From: Symbiodinium natans
Lineage: Eukaryota > Sar > Dinophyceae > Suessiales > Symbiodiniaceae
Assembly (NCBI GenBank): GCA_905221605.1
Contig: CAJNDS010002541.1
Coordinates: 242,501-304,500 of the forward strand
Length of the DNA: 62,000 bases
Direction of reading: 5' to 3'
The notes beneath the pieces were generated by a model. That model was not told the origin of the DNA. It saw only the letters and a program-made list of their open reading frames with translations, and ran no database searches. A program made the translations under genes and the position numbers. Shown here piece after piece: positions 1 to 11,596 of the stretch (position 1 is the stretch's first letter; each line of letters opens with the position of its first letter).

Positions 1-33
1 CCGCGCACAACACCCAAGACGCGAGTTGCAGCG

Positions 34-348
34 GTGTGGATGCAACAGCTGCAGGAAGGGGCTCATGATTCCGGACCCAAGACGTGCACTCCCGAGGATG
101 TGGAAGCGGCCGTTGCCCGCTTGACACAGCTGGCTCCCGAACAGGCTGTCGCGCTGGTCGAGCACGCCGTGGCGGCAGTTTCCACTAGGCACGACAAGGT
201 GACAAGTAAAACACCCAGCCGGCGAGACAACCACGATATCCAGGAGGACCTGCAGGGGTTTGGCGCTGCGTTTATAGTCCAACTGTTTATGCTGCTGGTT
301 GTGGAAGGAGCTTGGGATTGTGGGCAATGCCAACCGTGCCACTGGTGA
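34..348 (+). CDS. Unrecognised ORF, possible exon
   Basis: I do not recognise this 104-residue open stretch. Its first two thirds look like coding sequence: residues about 20-55 form an Ala/Glu/Val-rich amphipathic stretch (PEDVEAAVARL followed by LAPEQAVALVEHAV). The tail, rich in aromatic residues and Cys, looks like read-through into non-coding DNA. The frame starts at a GTG rather than ATG and may be open further upstream, outside the window. It could be an exon or a Gag-like fragment. No intron boundary is clear enough to decide. Confidence 0.25.
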   Translation: MWMQQLQEGAHDSGPKTCTPEDVEAAVARLTQLAPEQAVALVEHAVAAVSTRHDKVTSKTPSRRDNHDIQEDLQGFGAAFIVQLFMLLVVEGAWDCGQCQPCHW

Positions 349-1019
349 TGCCTTCGACGATGCCAGAGGCTGAGGTCTCACAAGGTGTAGTGTAGTGAGC
401 CTTCGCGTCTGGTTAGGTCTGCGCACTGTCCCAAGGCCAAACAGCCGCATGCGGATCCAGGTGCCCTGGCAAACATGAACTCTGCCTTCGTTGCAACTTC
501 ACTTGCGGACGAAGGAACAAAAGCTGATGCCGTTCCCCTCGTTGACGACACGGTGGAGAAGGACCTTACCAAACCTGTGTTGTTTATGTTCTCACGGTTT
601 GTCATTGTTGCCATTGCAAGTGCTAGTATTCGCCTTCTGGTGGTGAAGACGACCATTCTTACTATTGCTGGTTAGAGTAGAAGCACTGTCACTTCTGCGA
701 GTATGGAAACCTTCTCATGGCTTCTATTCCAAGTCCTGGTGCCTGAGGACCTCGTTGCCGTCGTCATGTGAACACAGCAGAAAGGATGCCACTACCACAG
801 CACACCTACGACGCCGTATAGGCACTTACCAGCTCTGGCACGTACGTTAAAGCCCCGGCACTTTGATCAGGACCTGTAAATGACTGTAGGGTGGGCCCTG
901 GCCAACTTTCAGACTCTGCAGTCTGTTTCATGCCCGACTTGGGCATGGCACTTGTCTTTTGGTCGCTGCATTTCGAACAGGATGCCGACCGGCATCCGCG
1001 TACTTCAACGTATGGTACT

Positions 1020-1355
1020 TTTCGCGGATTACTTTGGCAAGCGGGTGATCTTTGCGATGAGTTGTTTCACACTTTCGTCAGCCACCACTTTTGAGGTACC
1101 TAGGCCTCTTTTTGCAGTGTTACTTGTTGCATGGATCGGCACAACGGCCTTGCGAAGCACTTGCGTACTCCGCGTCTCCTGCTGAGGGAGGGTACATCTT
1201 TCAAGTGACTTTTGCGATGAGTTGTTTCACACTTTCGTCAGCCACCAAAGTTCTTGGGTAGTGCCAAGGCCTGGCAAATGAGTGATTTATTTTATGAGCT
1301 GCTTCACACTCCGCGGCTGTTGCATGCGAATCGCATGCTGTTGCTGAGGGAGAGT
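1020..1355. repeat. Tandem duplication with unit of about 160 bp
   Basis: A 37-bp block is present twice without change at 1051-1087 and 1211-1247, exactly 160 bp apart. A third, diverged copy of the same block is visible at about 1290-1325. A second shared block ending in gctgagggag occurs near 1178 and 1341. Two to three diverged tandem units therefore make up this stretch. No coding frame follows the repeat. Confidence 0.7.
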
Positions 1356-2561
1356 GGCCAGCAAGCTTCTTTGCAGCGCGTGTGTATAGTATCATAGTTG
1401 CACTGAGACACGCCTATCTACCGTAGGCGCCTTGGGTCAAACGAAAAATCGAGCTACTTGTGTCGCCCTCACGAACCTAAGCCGCCTAAGCCCTGTGTTC
1501 CAAAGCTTCCAGACCAGTTTGCATTTGCCGACACCGCAGAAACTCATACGAGGCACGCCGTCTTTGAGACGTGCGTTAAATCTCCAAAGCCCTTTCTTTT
1601 CAGATGTTGAACTTAGCGTTTGAGTGCCGCATGCATCCGAGACGTGTGACAAGCACTACTAGTCGTTGGTCTTGTTGGTTGCTCTCCCGTGTCGTTGAAA
1701 CCACAGCCGGGGTCAACATCGCACTGTTTGCCTTGAACGGGGCTTGGTCGGCTGGCGGCGCGCATGCTCTAAACCTGAAACAGCTTGTCCCGCCTTTGTG
1801 CTGTCCGCCAGCTCAAACGGCGTCAGTATCGCACGCCGCGGGATCACATTTGAAAATTTGTAGGCTGACAAAGCACCCCAACATTGCCAACAACTTGCAG
1901 ACCTTGAAAGCGCAGACTGTTGCACAGCGAAGTGTAGTCTAGCGTACAGTGTTGCAGAGCAGCACAGTATTAGCATAGCGTTCACATCTACCACAAAGCC
2001 GTTGCCATGTCGGAGATCAGCCTATTCCGATATGCCGTGTCCGGCATCTTCAACGATCCTGCTCAGTACGCCCACTCTCGGGAACGTGATTTTCGGCAGC
2101 AGGCGCTGAACCGCTGGGGGAGTTTGCAAATTTCTTTGCGCGTGTTGCTTGTGTGTTCGGTCGTTGCTGAGGAGTGAGCGGGTGATTAGCTAGTTGCTCC
2201 CGGTTCCCAGCCAATGACCAAGCAGGTGAGAGTCTTTCAAGAAGTGGATCTTCCTCGGATGGTGGATGAATGTGGATGACGTCCACCACAAGGCCCTGCA
2301 TCGAAGTGCTGCGTGATGTACGCAAGCATTCTGGCCCTCGATTCAGATTCCTGAATCTGTTTCACCTGCATCCAGCGATTGCCCAGGCGGCGTTGCAACG
2401 CGAGCAGGCGAGTGAGATGTTCGAGGCCTGGGCACATCAAACAGGAAGAAGTTGAGAACTGGCTAAGAAGCGTTGTTGGGTTGATGTTGTTGCTGTCCAG
2501 AGATTCTGACGATCCCGCGTTTACAAGGAGTGAAGCGTACGCGTGAAACGTGTGATAATAA

Positions 2562-2850
2562 TGAACGAAGTAGTGCACGCAATAATAATAGTGTACGAAC
2601 GAAACAACGGGCCAATATAATATTTGGACGGCTTGTGCATTCTCTTTTTACTGCGGGCTTCACGTAATCCTTTATTAGCCCGCTATAATACTACGAAGAG
2701 AGCACTATTTCGCAGGCTTTATAAGGAACGCATGAAAGCCAAGGAAATAAGCGAACGAAGTCACGAAACAATAGAGCGTTTTAATTACAAACGAAGTGAA
2801 TGCAAAGAACGTAGTGCGTGAATTAAATTAGCGATTGAACGAAGTAAACA
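2562..2850. repeat. AT-rich patch with dispersed gaacgaagt motif
   Basis: The nonamer gaacgaagt occurs at 2563, 2753 and 2837. Close variants (acgaacgaaac near 2595, aacgaagtg near 2790, gaacgtagtg near 2808) lie between. Local base composition is clearly more AT-rich than the flanks. Spacing is irregular, so this is not a simple tandem array. Its function is unknown. Confidence 0.45.
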
Positions 2851-3917
2851 AGAGATTTCTACTGGAAAAATTCTCAATCATAAGCTGGAGAGCGACGCAA
2901 GTTTCTCGGGTCGAATCGGCGCGTTTTTCGGTGCTTTCTTCTGGCTGCTACCGATTTTCCTTCGCGTTGTAGAAACTGGAGAGGGGTGGCGCGCAAGCAG
3001 TGCAATAGTCTGCAAACAGTTGGGTTTGGCAGTTCTACAGCTGCCGTCGTGTGGTCATGGATTGCAGGCGATTTGCGACACCGTCAGCTGGCTCTTCTGT
3101 TGTGCCAAAGTCGAGACTGGACCAGAGCTGGTGGTATGAGGCAGGCCAGACACAGACTCACTTCTGCACAGCATCTCTCCTCGACCTCCCCCTGGTGAAA
3201 GGATTTGTTTCTCAACGTAGCTTAGTGTATTCGTCTCGGTTAGCCTGCAGGACAGCTTCTATGCGACCGCTCGCACGGATCAGATGGCATGCTGGCACGT
3301 CGACCACGCACAGACACGGGCATGGCAGCACTTCCTTGACCCCTCTCAGCAGGCGCAGAAGCCATCCGGCTCATGGCATTGGGGAGCTACGCTTCGACCT
3401 TAGAGCGCTTGACGGCATCGTTGGAGGCTGCTGGTGATTCTGGAGCACATGTTCCGCACCACAGAACTGTTTTTGGCGCATGCGCGTTCTGAAACTCTTG
3501 CATTGCTGCCGGTCTTCAGTGGTTTGCTTGTATTCTTGGATGTTTCGTCTACAATCTAAAAGTTCTGAGCAGAGAGATTACATGAACAGGTTCCAGTTAT
3601 CTATTTGCGATATCTTGTGTGGAATTGCAGTAGCTGCTCTCATGCACTGTTTGAACCAATCGCTTTGCAAGAGGGGCGCACGAGATGGGGCAAGGTGATG
3701 CCAGCAAATGCTAGCCAGTTCTTCTTGTCCTTCTTGAGCTGGAGGCCTGGGTCTGGGTCAAGATGAGCACAATAGACTGGCTACCTTCTAGTCGCACCAA
3801 ATGTCCCATTCCAGATGCTCGGGTTTGTACGGAAAAAGCAACATGCTGATGGTTTGGTCTAAGATTTAGTGCCATGCACCTGGATGCATCTGCAGGCCTT
3901 GGGATTTGTGAGAAAAG

Positions 3918-4841
3918 TTGAACTTGCTGGCCACGTTCTTTGAGTCCCAGCACGACCGGCTGCGCAACATCGTGTATTGGTTGGAGGAGAGGCTCCCCTT
4001 CTTGCCGGGCCTGTTGCAGCATCAGGACGTGTCCTGCGAGGGCTGTGGTGCAAGCCCTTTGCTTGGCCCTCGCTTCAAATGCAGCTCCTGCCCTGACTGT
4101 GACTATGACCTGTGCGGGGCATGCTATGCAAGAAGGTTGGAGCTGCACGGAGGCGAGTGGAGGCGAGTGTATCGCACATGTGTGACTGCAGGCTGTCAGA
4201 GGCGACACATTCAAGTCCAAGCAGTGTGGTCCCTTGGAGTTCGTGTTGGGCATGCTCGGGCATAGCGGCCAGCGCCAGAAATGGGCAAAAGGAAAGGCAA
4301 AGGGCAAGCGAGGGGCTTCAGAGGCTGACCTGACCGACGGCACAAGTGCCAACCGTGTGCGAGCTCAGGCTGTGGCTACCAAGCCACTTGGCGTCAGATG
4401 ATTTCAAGCCCAAGGCTGTGAACACCAAGTGCTGTGCCACCCCTGGATGCGAACACCAGGCGACGAAGGGAGAACGCATGGCAAGCACTGCGAGCACATC
4501 ATCTTCAAGAGCGAGATGGGGGCGCCAGACGGCAGTGAGGATTCTGAGAGCAAGGCGGTGGGAGGGCAAACTCAGCGCCACGCCCGGCTGCCAGTACCAG
4601 CCCAGACTTGGCACGCAAGGTACTGTTGCCACGGTTGGGCCACATGGTTCCCGTTGTGACAAGAAGTTTGCGTCGGAGAATGGCGGCTCTGATGAGACCA
4701 AGGCCAGTGGACACTAAGTGGTGTGCCACCCCTGGATGCCAATACCAAGCGACGAAGGGAGAACACTGCTGTGGGGCATGTGCAAAAGGGAAGCGCTGTG
4801 GACATGGCAAGCACTGCGAGCTTCAACATGTAAAACGATAA
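3918..4841 (+). pseudogene. Decayed ZZ-type zinc finger plus Cys-rich repeat protein
   Basis: Residues about 38-75 of the first frame carry a ZZ-type zinc finger: CEGCG, then FKCSSC, CDYDLCGAC and a final His, matching the C-x2-C pairs of that family. ZZ domains bind peptides or histone tails and act as protein-interaction modules. Downstream, three copies of a Cys-rich repeat begin CATPGCxxQ. The last (from about 4718) is the most complete: CATPGCQYQATKGEHCC followed by CGHGKHCE. The first copy lacks about 37 bp between ggagaac and catggcaagc, which shifts its frame, and the second is diverged. The frame also changes between the finger and the repeats near 4200-4330, where a third frame reads GKAKGKR. 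Introns could explain part of this, but the internal deletion favours a pseudogene. The first frame has no ATG near its start. Confidence 0.55.
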
Positions 4842-5064
4842 CTGCGATTCTTATTGTGTTTATAATGTGTATATATACATATAGATAGATGGATGGCTAG
4901 AAATATATGAGGGTTGATCTAAAGGTCCTTGTGATCGGCTTTAAGCACTGTTAAAGCATGACAGCATGTCCGCGAAAGTCTCGCGACGGGTCCGCGAAAT
5001 ACATTCACGCCGCAGTGTCTGACACAAACCCCTCCTCCCAATTTGGCAATATATGTCTGTGCTA

Positions 5065-5116
5065 CCGATACCCTACCGATACCCTTCCGATACCCTTCCG
5101 ATACCCTACCGATACG
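5065..5116. repeat. 11-bp minisatellite
   Basis: The unit ccgataccctt (last two bases variable) is repeated almost five times in perfect 11-bp register. It is short and non-coding. Confidence 0.85.
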
Positions 5117-7980
5117 CCGACTGATGCCCCCGAGTAGTCTCTGAGGCTGTCTTGGACACTATACTGTAACCCTGCCGAGCATGCAACTTGACATCGCTGT
5201 GCGATGAACCTTTCAACCAGCAAGGCTTGTGTATCCATTTACAGCTCAAGTGGTCTGTAGATGCCGCAGATTTTGCAGGCCCTGCTGGCTACAGCGAAAG
5301 CCGAGCAGCCAATGCCATGCATGTACAGGCACAAACCCTTCTAGCACATTTCATCCAAATCACTTCTGCAGCAGTTCAAGCGATGGTGGCATCAAATCGC
5401 ATGTTGATACGGAAGCGCTACGAAGTGCTGCCGTCCTGAAATCGTGAGCTGCGTCGTGTAGTGCCATGGCCTGGACAGTCCAGCACTAAGACTTGTACTC
5501 GCAAAGTCACTTGCAGCCCCGAGGGCCCAGAGCCCTGCTGATTCGACAAGTCTGGGGTTCCTCCCGACACCGGCAGGTGAATGGCCTGCAAGAACTGGTT
5601 CGGGCGTGGCGCGGGTCCCAGAGAGTCCAAGTGAGCTGAATGCTTGGGACTGCGCGGGAGACCTTTGTTTCAAGCTCAATGCCTCGGCAGTCGTGCTCGC
5701 ACGGACAAGTTGGCTGCAGAGGGCGATGCCCAGGCGGGATCCAGGGGGGGCAACAACCCCAGCGCCCGAACTCTGTCCGCTTCTTCTGTTGTTGCACGTT
5801 GCGACACTTGACTTCTAAAAACATGCTACCGGCTACCGCATCCAAGTCGCTTCTTTGTGATTTGAAAAATCTTTAAGCTCCGCGTACAGCTGCTCATCAA
5901 AGCCTCTGTGGCTTTTGCGGTCCAGTCCGGGCAGTAGACCTGCTTGCTACATGCCTGTTACATGCCTATAGTGAGAAGTACAAGGGGGGAAGGGGAGGGA
6001 GGCGGAAGTCCGCCGCAGCTTTCTTTAAGAATCTCACGCAGGGGACGCGCAAGCTCTTGTTGCATGGTTTGTGCTTTGGATAGGAGCCCTGGTTACCCTG
6101 GTTGTGCAAAGCCTAAGCCTGTACATGCAACAAGCGTGTTTACAGTTGTCATGTGATGCAAAGCGACTTGGCGCTGTTGGGAACGCACGCTTCTCGCGGC
6201 CGGCTTGGAGACACAGCATTTCTTAAAAGTAGGAGTTGGCCATTACCGAACCGAAGCCTTCTTCGACTAAACTCAAGCAGCTGAACTCGCAACCATTCAA
6301 CTCTGCCAATGAGACTTGAGAACCACCACGTCAAGGTCAAATCAAGTGGTCCTTTGCATCACAAAAAAAGCGGCTCTTGGGTCGGCCGCTCTTAGCGTGG
6401 AGAAGATAGCGTCACATGCTTCGCGCAGCTGGTTCGAGCGGGCTTTTAGACCTTACCGAGTTACCGGGGCACACCAAGAAGGATTGGGCCATGCTTCAGT
6501 TCTGCAATCTCGAATGATTGCAGGCCATTTTGCGCCAATACACCATCGTGAAGGTGCAGGCAGGCGATGGTCCGGCGATGGTTCCGCTCAGCCAGTTTGC
6601 CGGCATTTACCGGTCTGGCGCCCTAAGGAGGCGATGGACGTCAGTCGTAGCCTGGCCTGCTTCTCAGTCTGGCTTAGATGTGCCTTGGTGGGCTCGAACG
6701 TTTCTCGCCAGCAGCTTGCGCCGCAGAGCCAACAGCTGTACTGAAGAAGGAGGCAACGTTGCCAGCGCATCAACGGGAAGAAGCTCGCAAGCTTCGTGCT
6801 GCACGACAGCTGCATTTGCTGGAGGCGATGGCCGCTGCCTCAAATCATAGGTCACGACTGCTTTGCTGGCGCCGTGTGACTCCTGACCAGACTTCCGTAT
6901 TGTTAGCCGCATGAATGCGTGTGCGGTCATGTTAGTCCGGCTGTTTGGGAGATAAATTTCGGTTTGCCGACGCCATCAGCCTGCCATTTGCAAGCTTCCT
7001 CTGATGCTTGTGAGACCCACGACAAGCTTATGTAGGATGACACTCCGAGTAACTAAGCTGCTTGGCGCGGGCTTCGGGGTCAACTTTTGCACACTTAAGG
7101 CCAATGACGAGCTGCGTGCACGAGGCAACCGCGCAGCAGGAATTATCATGATATAATGTTGCATTATTGCCGAGTTTCCATGAGCTGTTGACAGCTGAGG
7201 CCGCAATGTTGCGAAGCATGATGCTTGCCATGCTTTGGACTCAAATCGCGAGTATGTGTGGAATATATTTTTGAACCTACAGCATCTTTAATCTCTTCCA
7301 TTCTTTCGCCCTTGCAGGTCAAGAAGAGAAAGATTGATCTGAACTCAATTTCCGAGGCCCGTGGGGCTGTCTGAGATCGAGGTTAAAGGTCGTAGACATG
7401 GCAAAGCCGACAAATTTGCCATGCCACGCGCCACGTCAGGCGATGTTCCCACTTGAGGCTTCTTCACAAGCCAGGCTTGCGACCAAAGGACAGTGGACTG
7501 AGGTCTTGAAAACTGTCGTGGTTGCGACACAGAGTTTGTATGGAAGATCGATAGCGGCGATAGCAGTCATATACAAGGATCACGCGAGCGCATTGGGGAT
7601 TTGAGAAGGAACAGTCCAGTACGGGCACGGGAGGTAGCTTCAACACGCATGCTGGCTTTGTCTTGTCGGCGTGTAGGGGGGGGGGGTGGGTGCAAACAGC
7701 AAGGCTATGTATAGTGGCCGCGCTGTAACGAACCACAGTCGTCCAATCAGAAGCGCACGAGGTCTTTCTGTCTAGCGAACTTTTGGCGTAGCATCATCCC
7801 GAGAGGCAGCCGTTGATGGCGCGCATCTTTACTGTCGGAGCGGAGTGAGGTCTTCTTTCCATTTGCTATGTGTGTCTTCTCGCCCTCAGAAGTAGGTCCT
7901 TCCAACCAGCTGTTGCCCTCGCAGGAAACAAACCAAATTAACTGTTCATTTGTACGATCGGACAAGTGATGCAACTTCGT
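5117..7980. other. No recognised gene; two possible exons
   Basis: I find no domain here. Two stretches look more like coding than the rest. At about 6540-6600 (+) the frame reads VKVQAGDGPAMVPLSQF. At about 6745-6850 (+) an alpha-helical, charged segment reads EEARKLRAARQLHLLEAM. They lie in different frames, so they would need an intron between them. A homopolymer G run lies near 7676. The rest appears non-coding. Confidence 0.35.
7046..7156 (+). CDS. Possible short exon, unrecognised
   Basis: The + frame reads RVTKLLGAGFGVNFCTLK followed by ANDELRARGNRAA and then a stop. Composition and periodicity look protein-like, with Gly-rich and charged segments. There is no start codon, no family match and no clear splice acceptor. 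The neighbouring sequence gives no context. Confidence 0.22.
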   Translation, partial: RVTKLLGAGFGVNFCTLKANDELRARGNRAAGIIMI

Positions 7981-8537
7981 CTCATATATATATATATAAG
8001 TACATATGTGTATATATGTATGCTCACCCCCCCCCCCCAATGGATCAAGCGCGAAATGGAAAAGAAGTCCAAAAGTCCAACAATCCAAAAGTCCAAAAAC
8101 CCCCAAATCCAAAAACCCAAAGTTCCCCGGACAATCTCCCAGGAAACTTTGGGTTTTTGGATTTTTGGATTTTTGGATTTTTGGATTTTTGGGTTTTTGG
8201 GTTTTTGGGTTTTTGGGTTTTTGGGTTTTTGGGTTTTTGGGTTTTTGGGTTTTGTGTTTTTTTATGCTTTTTGTGCTTTTTTCGTGCTTTTTTGGACTTT
8301 TTGCACTTTTTTGCACTTTTTGCACTTTTTTTGCACTTGTTGCACTTTTATGTGCTTTTTTTTAATTTCGCAATGTTTTTGCAAATCTTTGTCCTCTTGA
8401 ATGTGCTTTTCCTATCCAAAAATCCAAAATCCAAAGTTCTCCGGACAATCTCCCAGGAAACTTTGGATTTTGGGGTTTTTTGGGTTTTTTGGGGGTGAGC
8501 TCTTACATATATGCCGTCTATATATATATATATATCG
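7981..8537. mobile_element. Foldback-like palindromic repeat element, copy A
   Basis: The element is bounded by (TA)n tracts and inverted ends: gctcacccccc near 8021 and its complement ggggggtgagc near 8490. Inside, a palindrome occurs twice, at about 8104-8163 and 8415-8475. Each has arms ccaaagtt / aactttgg around a shared loop containing ccggacaatctccca. Between them lie (ggattttt)n and (gggttttt)n octamer repeats and a gcacttttt-type repeat. No ORF makes sense in this composition. It looks like a non-autonomous foldback or MITE-like repeat. Transposition is inferred only from the presence of further copies. Confidence 0.6.
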
Positions 8538-9339
8538 TGCATGTTAGGTACTTCCCATATTACGTAAGCACATGCTTCTTCAGCACAGATTGACACAGGA
8601 AGTGCAATTGCGAACATATGCAAGCAGTGAGTACATATTCAATAAGATTTTGAATATGCTGTTTCTGTATATGAGGACCAGGCAAAGTCTTGCCTATTCA
8701 AATCACTGAGAAAAGCACGTACATGGGTTACGCAGGCCTATATGTGCAAATATCGAATTTTGTGCATTTGAAAGAAGCTGAAATATCCTTTTTTTCAATA
8801 AGAACCATTCTGGGATCACAGCACTTGCTGTTTAAGAAAAAGTCTATATCTCATGAACACCCTTACTTTGCGATAACGATTTAGTTTTTCTGATCTTTTA
8901 ATTCAAGCTCTTAACATTGCATTGCCCCCCTGTGATTATTACAGTAAAGCCTGCTCGAATCTCATTAACGTCTTAACTACTCGATTGAAAACTGTATCAA
9001 TAAAATCCTAAGTAGCCTGTTCAAAAAGCCAATAAGGTTATTTTGAAAATATCCTACTCGAAAAGCCAACAAGAGGTTGAACAGAAGAATTCAAGACAGT
9101 ACTAGGGCTTGGGTCCAATACAGGGCTAGAGAACTGTCCACTCTAAGACTTCCCCTGGTGAAGTGAAGTGTCCATTCCGGGTAGCACAGTTCACGTACTG
9201 GTACAAGAACCAGAACATGTGGACAGTCACGGAGAGAATGCTGCGCGCTTTGTTTGATAAGTAGGGTCGAGAAGGCACGCCACTCATCGTTCAGTCTTGC
9301 TGCAAAGCAGAAACTCACCGACCTCCAAATCTTGCATGC
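8538..9339. other. AT-rich spacer between the two foldback copies
   Basis: No gene or structured repeat is apparent. The sequence is AT-rich with stop codons in all frames. The only long open frame (8690-8884 +) has no recognisable content. Confidence 0.4.
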
Positions 9340-9785
9340 AGATCCTGCGACCGGAGAACTTTGGATTCTTGGATTTTTGGATTTTGGGATTGAAAAAGCA
9401 CATTCAAGAGGACAAATTTTTGCCAAAATATTCTGAAATTAGACAAAAGCACAAAAAAGTGCAAAATGTGCAAACAAAAAAAGTGCAAAAAAAGTGAAAT
9501 AAGTGCAAACAGTGCAAAAAAGTGCAAAAAGTGCAAAAAAGCAGAAAAAAAGCACAAAAGAATACAAAAAGCACAAAAATGCACGAAAAAAGCACAAAAA
9601 AAGCACAGGAAGCACAAAAAGCACAAAGAAGTAGACAGGGAAAGCATGGCAGGGTGCAGTGTCTCGAGAACCTTTACATGTCGATGTGGGTCCATTGGGG
9701 TTGGAGGTTGGTCCATTGGGGGGGGGGGGGGGCGACCATATATATATATATATATATGCTACCCCCCCCCTCCAAAACCTACCGT
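9340..9785. mobile_element. Foldback-like repeat element, copy B (inverted)
   Basis: This copy is in the opposite orientation to copy A. It opens with ccggagaactttgg, the complement of the palindrome arm in copy A. It then shares the complement of the cctcttgaatgtgctttt block, a long gcacaaaaa-type repeat (the complement of gcacttttt in A), and an end made of ccattgggggg plus a G run, (TA)n and a C run. Its left palindrome is incomplete, so it is truncated relative to A. The open frames within it are low-complexity Lys/His/Phe artefacts. Confidence 0.55.
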
Positions 9786-9839
9786 TTTCTAATTTTCTAC
9801 ACTTGCGTGACATCAAAACGCTTTAAAGATGAGACCGAC

Positions 9840-11000
9840 TCCCTAAATCCTTTGACCTTATTCACACAATTTTCTGTTGCATAAACCCTCTTCCCAAAAT
9901 CCTGCTCGCTAAATCCGAAAGCACGGGATTCCTACATCGTATTCCCTAAATCATATTCCCCCAGTCCCTAAATCTGGGGCGGGCGGGGGGGGGGTGGGTC
10001 ACTAAATGGCTCACTAAATCTTCTCGCTAAATCCTAAAGGGTGGGATCCCTAAATCATATTCCCATGATTTTACTCCCTAAGTCTTTTCCCAAAGCCCTA
10101 AAGAGGGAAGTCTTGAAATTCTGAAGAGGAGAGCCTCTGAATTCTAAAAGAGAATTACTACCTCCATTACGAGGGTTTCCGTATGGGGAAATACCGCCAC
10201 AGTGAATGAATATTTTCCGGGGGTGTTCAAAAATCTGTCTGCAGGCTTCGTTTTTGATTGCCGAGCTGCAGTCTGGATCGGCGAAACTACAATACATTCC
10301 TATTGTGCTTAATAGAGAATGCATACATTGCCATGGTCTCATTATTGCAGTGCCCTGCCTTTCTTATTGCGGTGGGGGGTCCCACCAATTAAACAGATGC
10401 TCGGATAAAATTTTATCGGGATCCCTAGATCTGGTTCCCTGAAATTAACTCCCTAAGGCCTAAAGGTGGGGGGCGGGGGAGGGGGGCTAAACCCTAAAGA
10501 GGAGATCCCCTAAATCCTAAAAAGCATTCCTTAGTTTTACTTTCTAAATCCTATTGCTTAAGCCCTATAGAGGGGTGTCCTAAAGAGGGGGATCCTTACT
10601 ATAAATCTTAAAGATGAGCCTCTCCGTCTACATCATAAAACAAAGAACCTTACTCAGTAGATCTTATCGCTAAAGTCAACAAAGAAGGATCCCTCAATCT
10701 TATCCCTTCATTTCACTCCCTAAATCATATTGGGGAAGAGGGGTGGGAGGGAGTCACCAAATCCTAAAGAGGGAATCTTAAGTAGCCTTAAATCCCCAAA
10801 AATGAGACCCCCCCCCCTAACTCATACAAAAGCCAACCTTGCTCAATAAATCTTCTCGCTAACGCTAAAGCTTTAGCGATAAGATTTGCGCCCCCTTAGA
10901 AAATAGGATTTGGGGACTAAGCTTTGGGATGCTCCCCACTTCAACGCCTATTCCCTAAATCTTTCTCGCTAAGTCCTAAAGAGCGGGCTCCCCTATAATG
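9840..11000. repeat. Degenerate telomere-like array (ccctaaa type)
   Basis: The motif ccctaaatc, with variants such as ctccctaaatccta and cgctaaatc, recurs throughout this stretch, interspersed with short G or C runs. It reads as a heavily diverged array derived from the plant-type telomere heptamer. No gene is visible. Confidence 0.6.
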
Positions 11001-11011
11001 ATGAAATATGT

Positions 11012-11051
11012 CCGATTCAAATTTGAATCGGCCGATTCAGTTTTGAATCGA
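11012..11051. repeat. Perfect 20-bp palindrome with adjacent imperfect copy
   Basis: Positions 11012-11031 read CCGATTCAAATTTGAATCGG, which equals its own reverse complement. The next 20 bases repeat the same design with a diverged centre (ccgattcagttttgaatcga). The function is unknown. It could be a protein-binding site or a cruciform-forming repeat. Confidence 0.7.
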
Positions 11052-11319
11052 CCCTCAAATTAAAGATTGAAGTCGTCGTAGTGTTGCAATACTCACATGC
11101 ATATTTCATACTGTGTATTGGCTTTATATGTATGTATGAGTTGGTACGTAATCTGTGTACTCAATCAATCTCCAACGCAACAAATTTGCTTATAAGGACT
11201 TAATTTGCTTCTAAATAGAAGGGGAGAGGGCGCCAGGGGTCGGTCTTCCAAAATAAGTAGGACCAAAAAAACACTCCCCACCACACCCCCCCACTCCCCT
11301 CCACTTCACTCCACTGCGT

Positions 11320-11596
11320 GTTCTGGGTTTGTTTAAGGGTATTGTCAGGGCTTATTCTCCAAAACCCTATCGATCCAGGGTTTAGGATTCTAACGAGAAG
11401 CCCCAAAACCCCAAGCCTGTAGGGTTAAGCAATTTAACCTCAACCCTTAATCTTTAATCACCCTATAGGGTTACGGTTTAAAGGTTTAGGATTTGAATTT
11501 CAGACATGTAAACCTTGACCTACAATTCAACGGAAACACGAAACCTTTCACCCTTGCAGGGTTAAGGTTTAAAGGTATAGGGTTTAAGACATAGGC
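11320..11596. repeat. Telomere-like degenerate array, left of the copia insertion
   Basis: Units such as ggtttaaaggtttagg, ccctataggg and ctatcgatccaggg recur here and again at 21102-21540 beyond the copia element. The shared units show that both stretches were one array before the insertion. The stretch just upstream, 11052-11319, holds nothing I recognise. Confidence 0.65.
11592..11596. repeat. Target-site duplication, left copy (taggc)
   Basis: The five bases taggc immediately before the 5' LTR are repeated immediately after the 3' LTR at 21097-21101. Five bases is the usual size for Ty1/copia integrases. Confidence 0.85.

Larger units (their letters stand above)
349..3917. other. Gene-poor stretch without recognised gene
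   Basis: Open frames here are short, overlap on both strands and carry no domain I recognise. A short ORF at 475-675 (+) begins with a plausible hydrophilic segment and ends in a hydrophobic one, but has no family signature. The stretch also contains the approximately 160-bp tandem duplication at 1020-1355 and an AT-rich, motif-repetitive patch at 2560-2850, listed separately. Confidence 0.5.

Noticed and set aside
7747-8498. Frames of 144-192 residues on both strands over the foldback repeat
   Set aside because: The sequence is octamer and GCACTTTTT-type repeat DNA. The predicted proteins are Phe/Leu- or Lys/Pro-rich artefacts.
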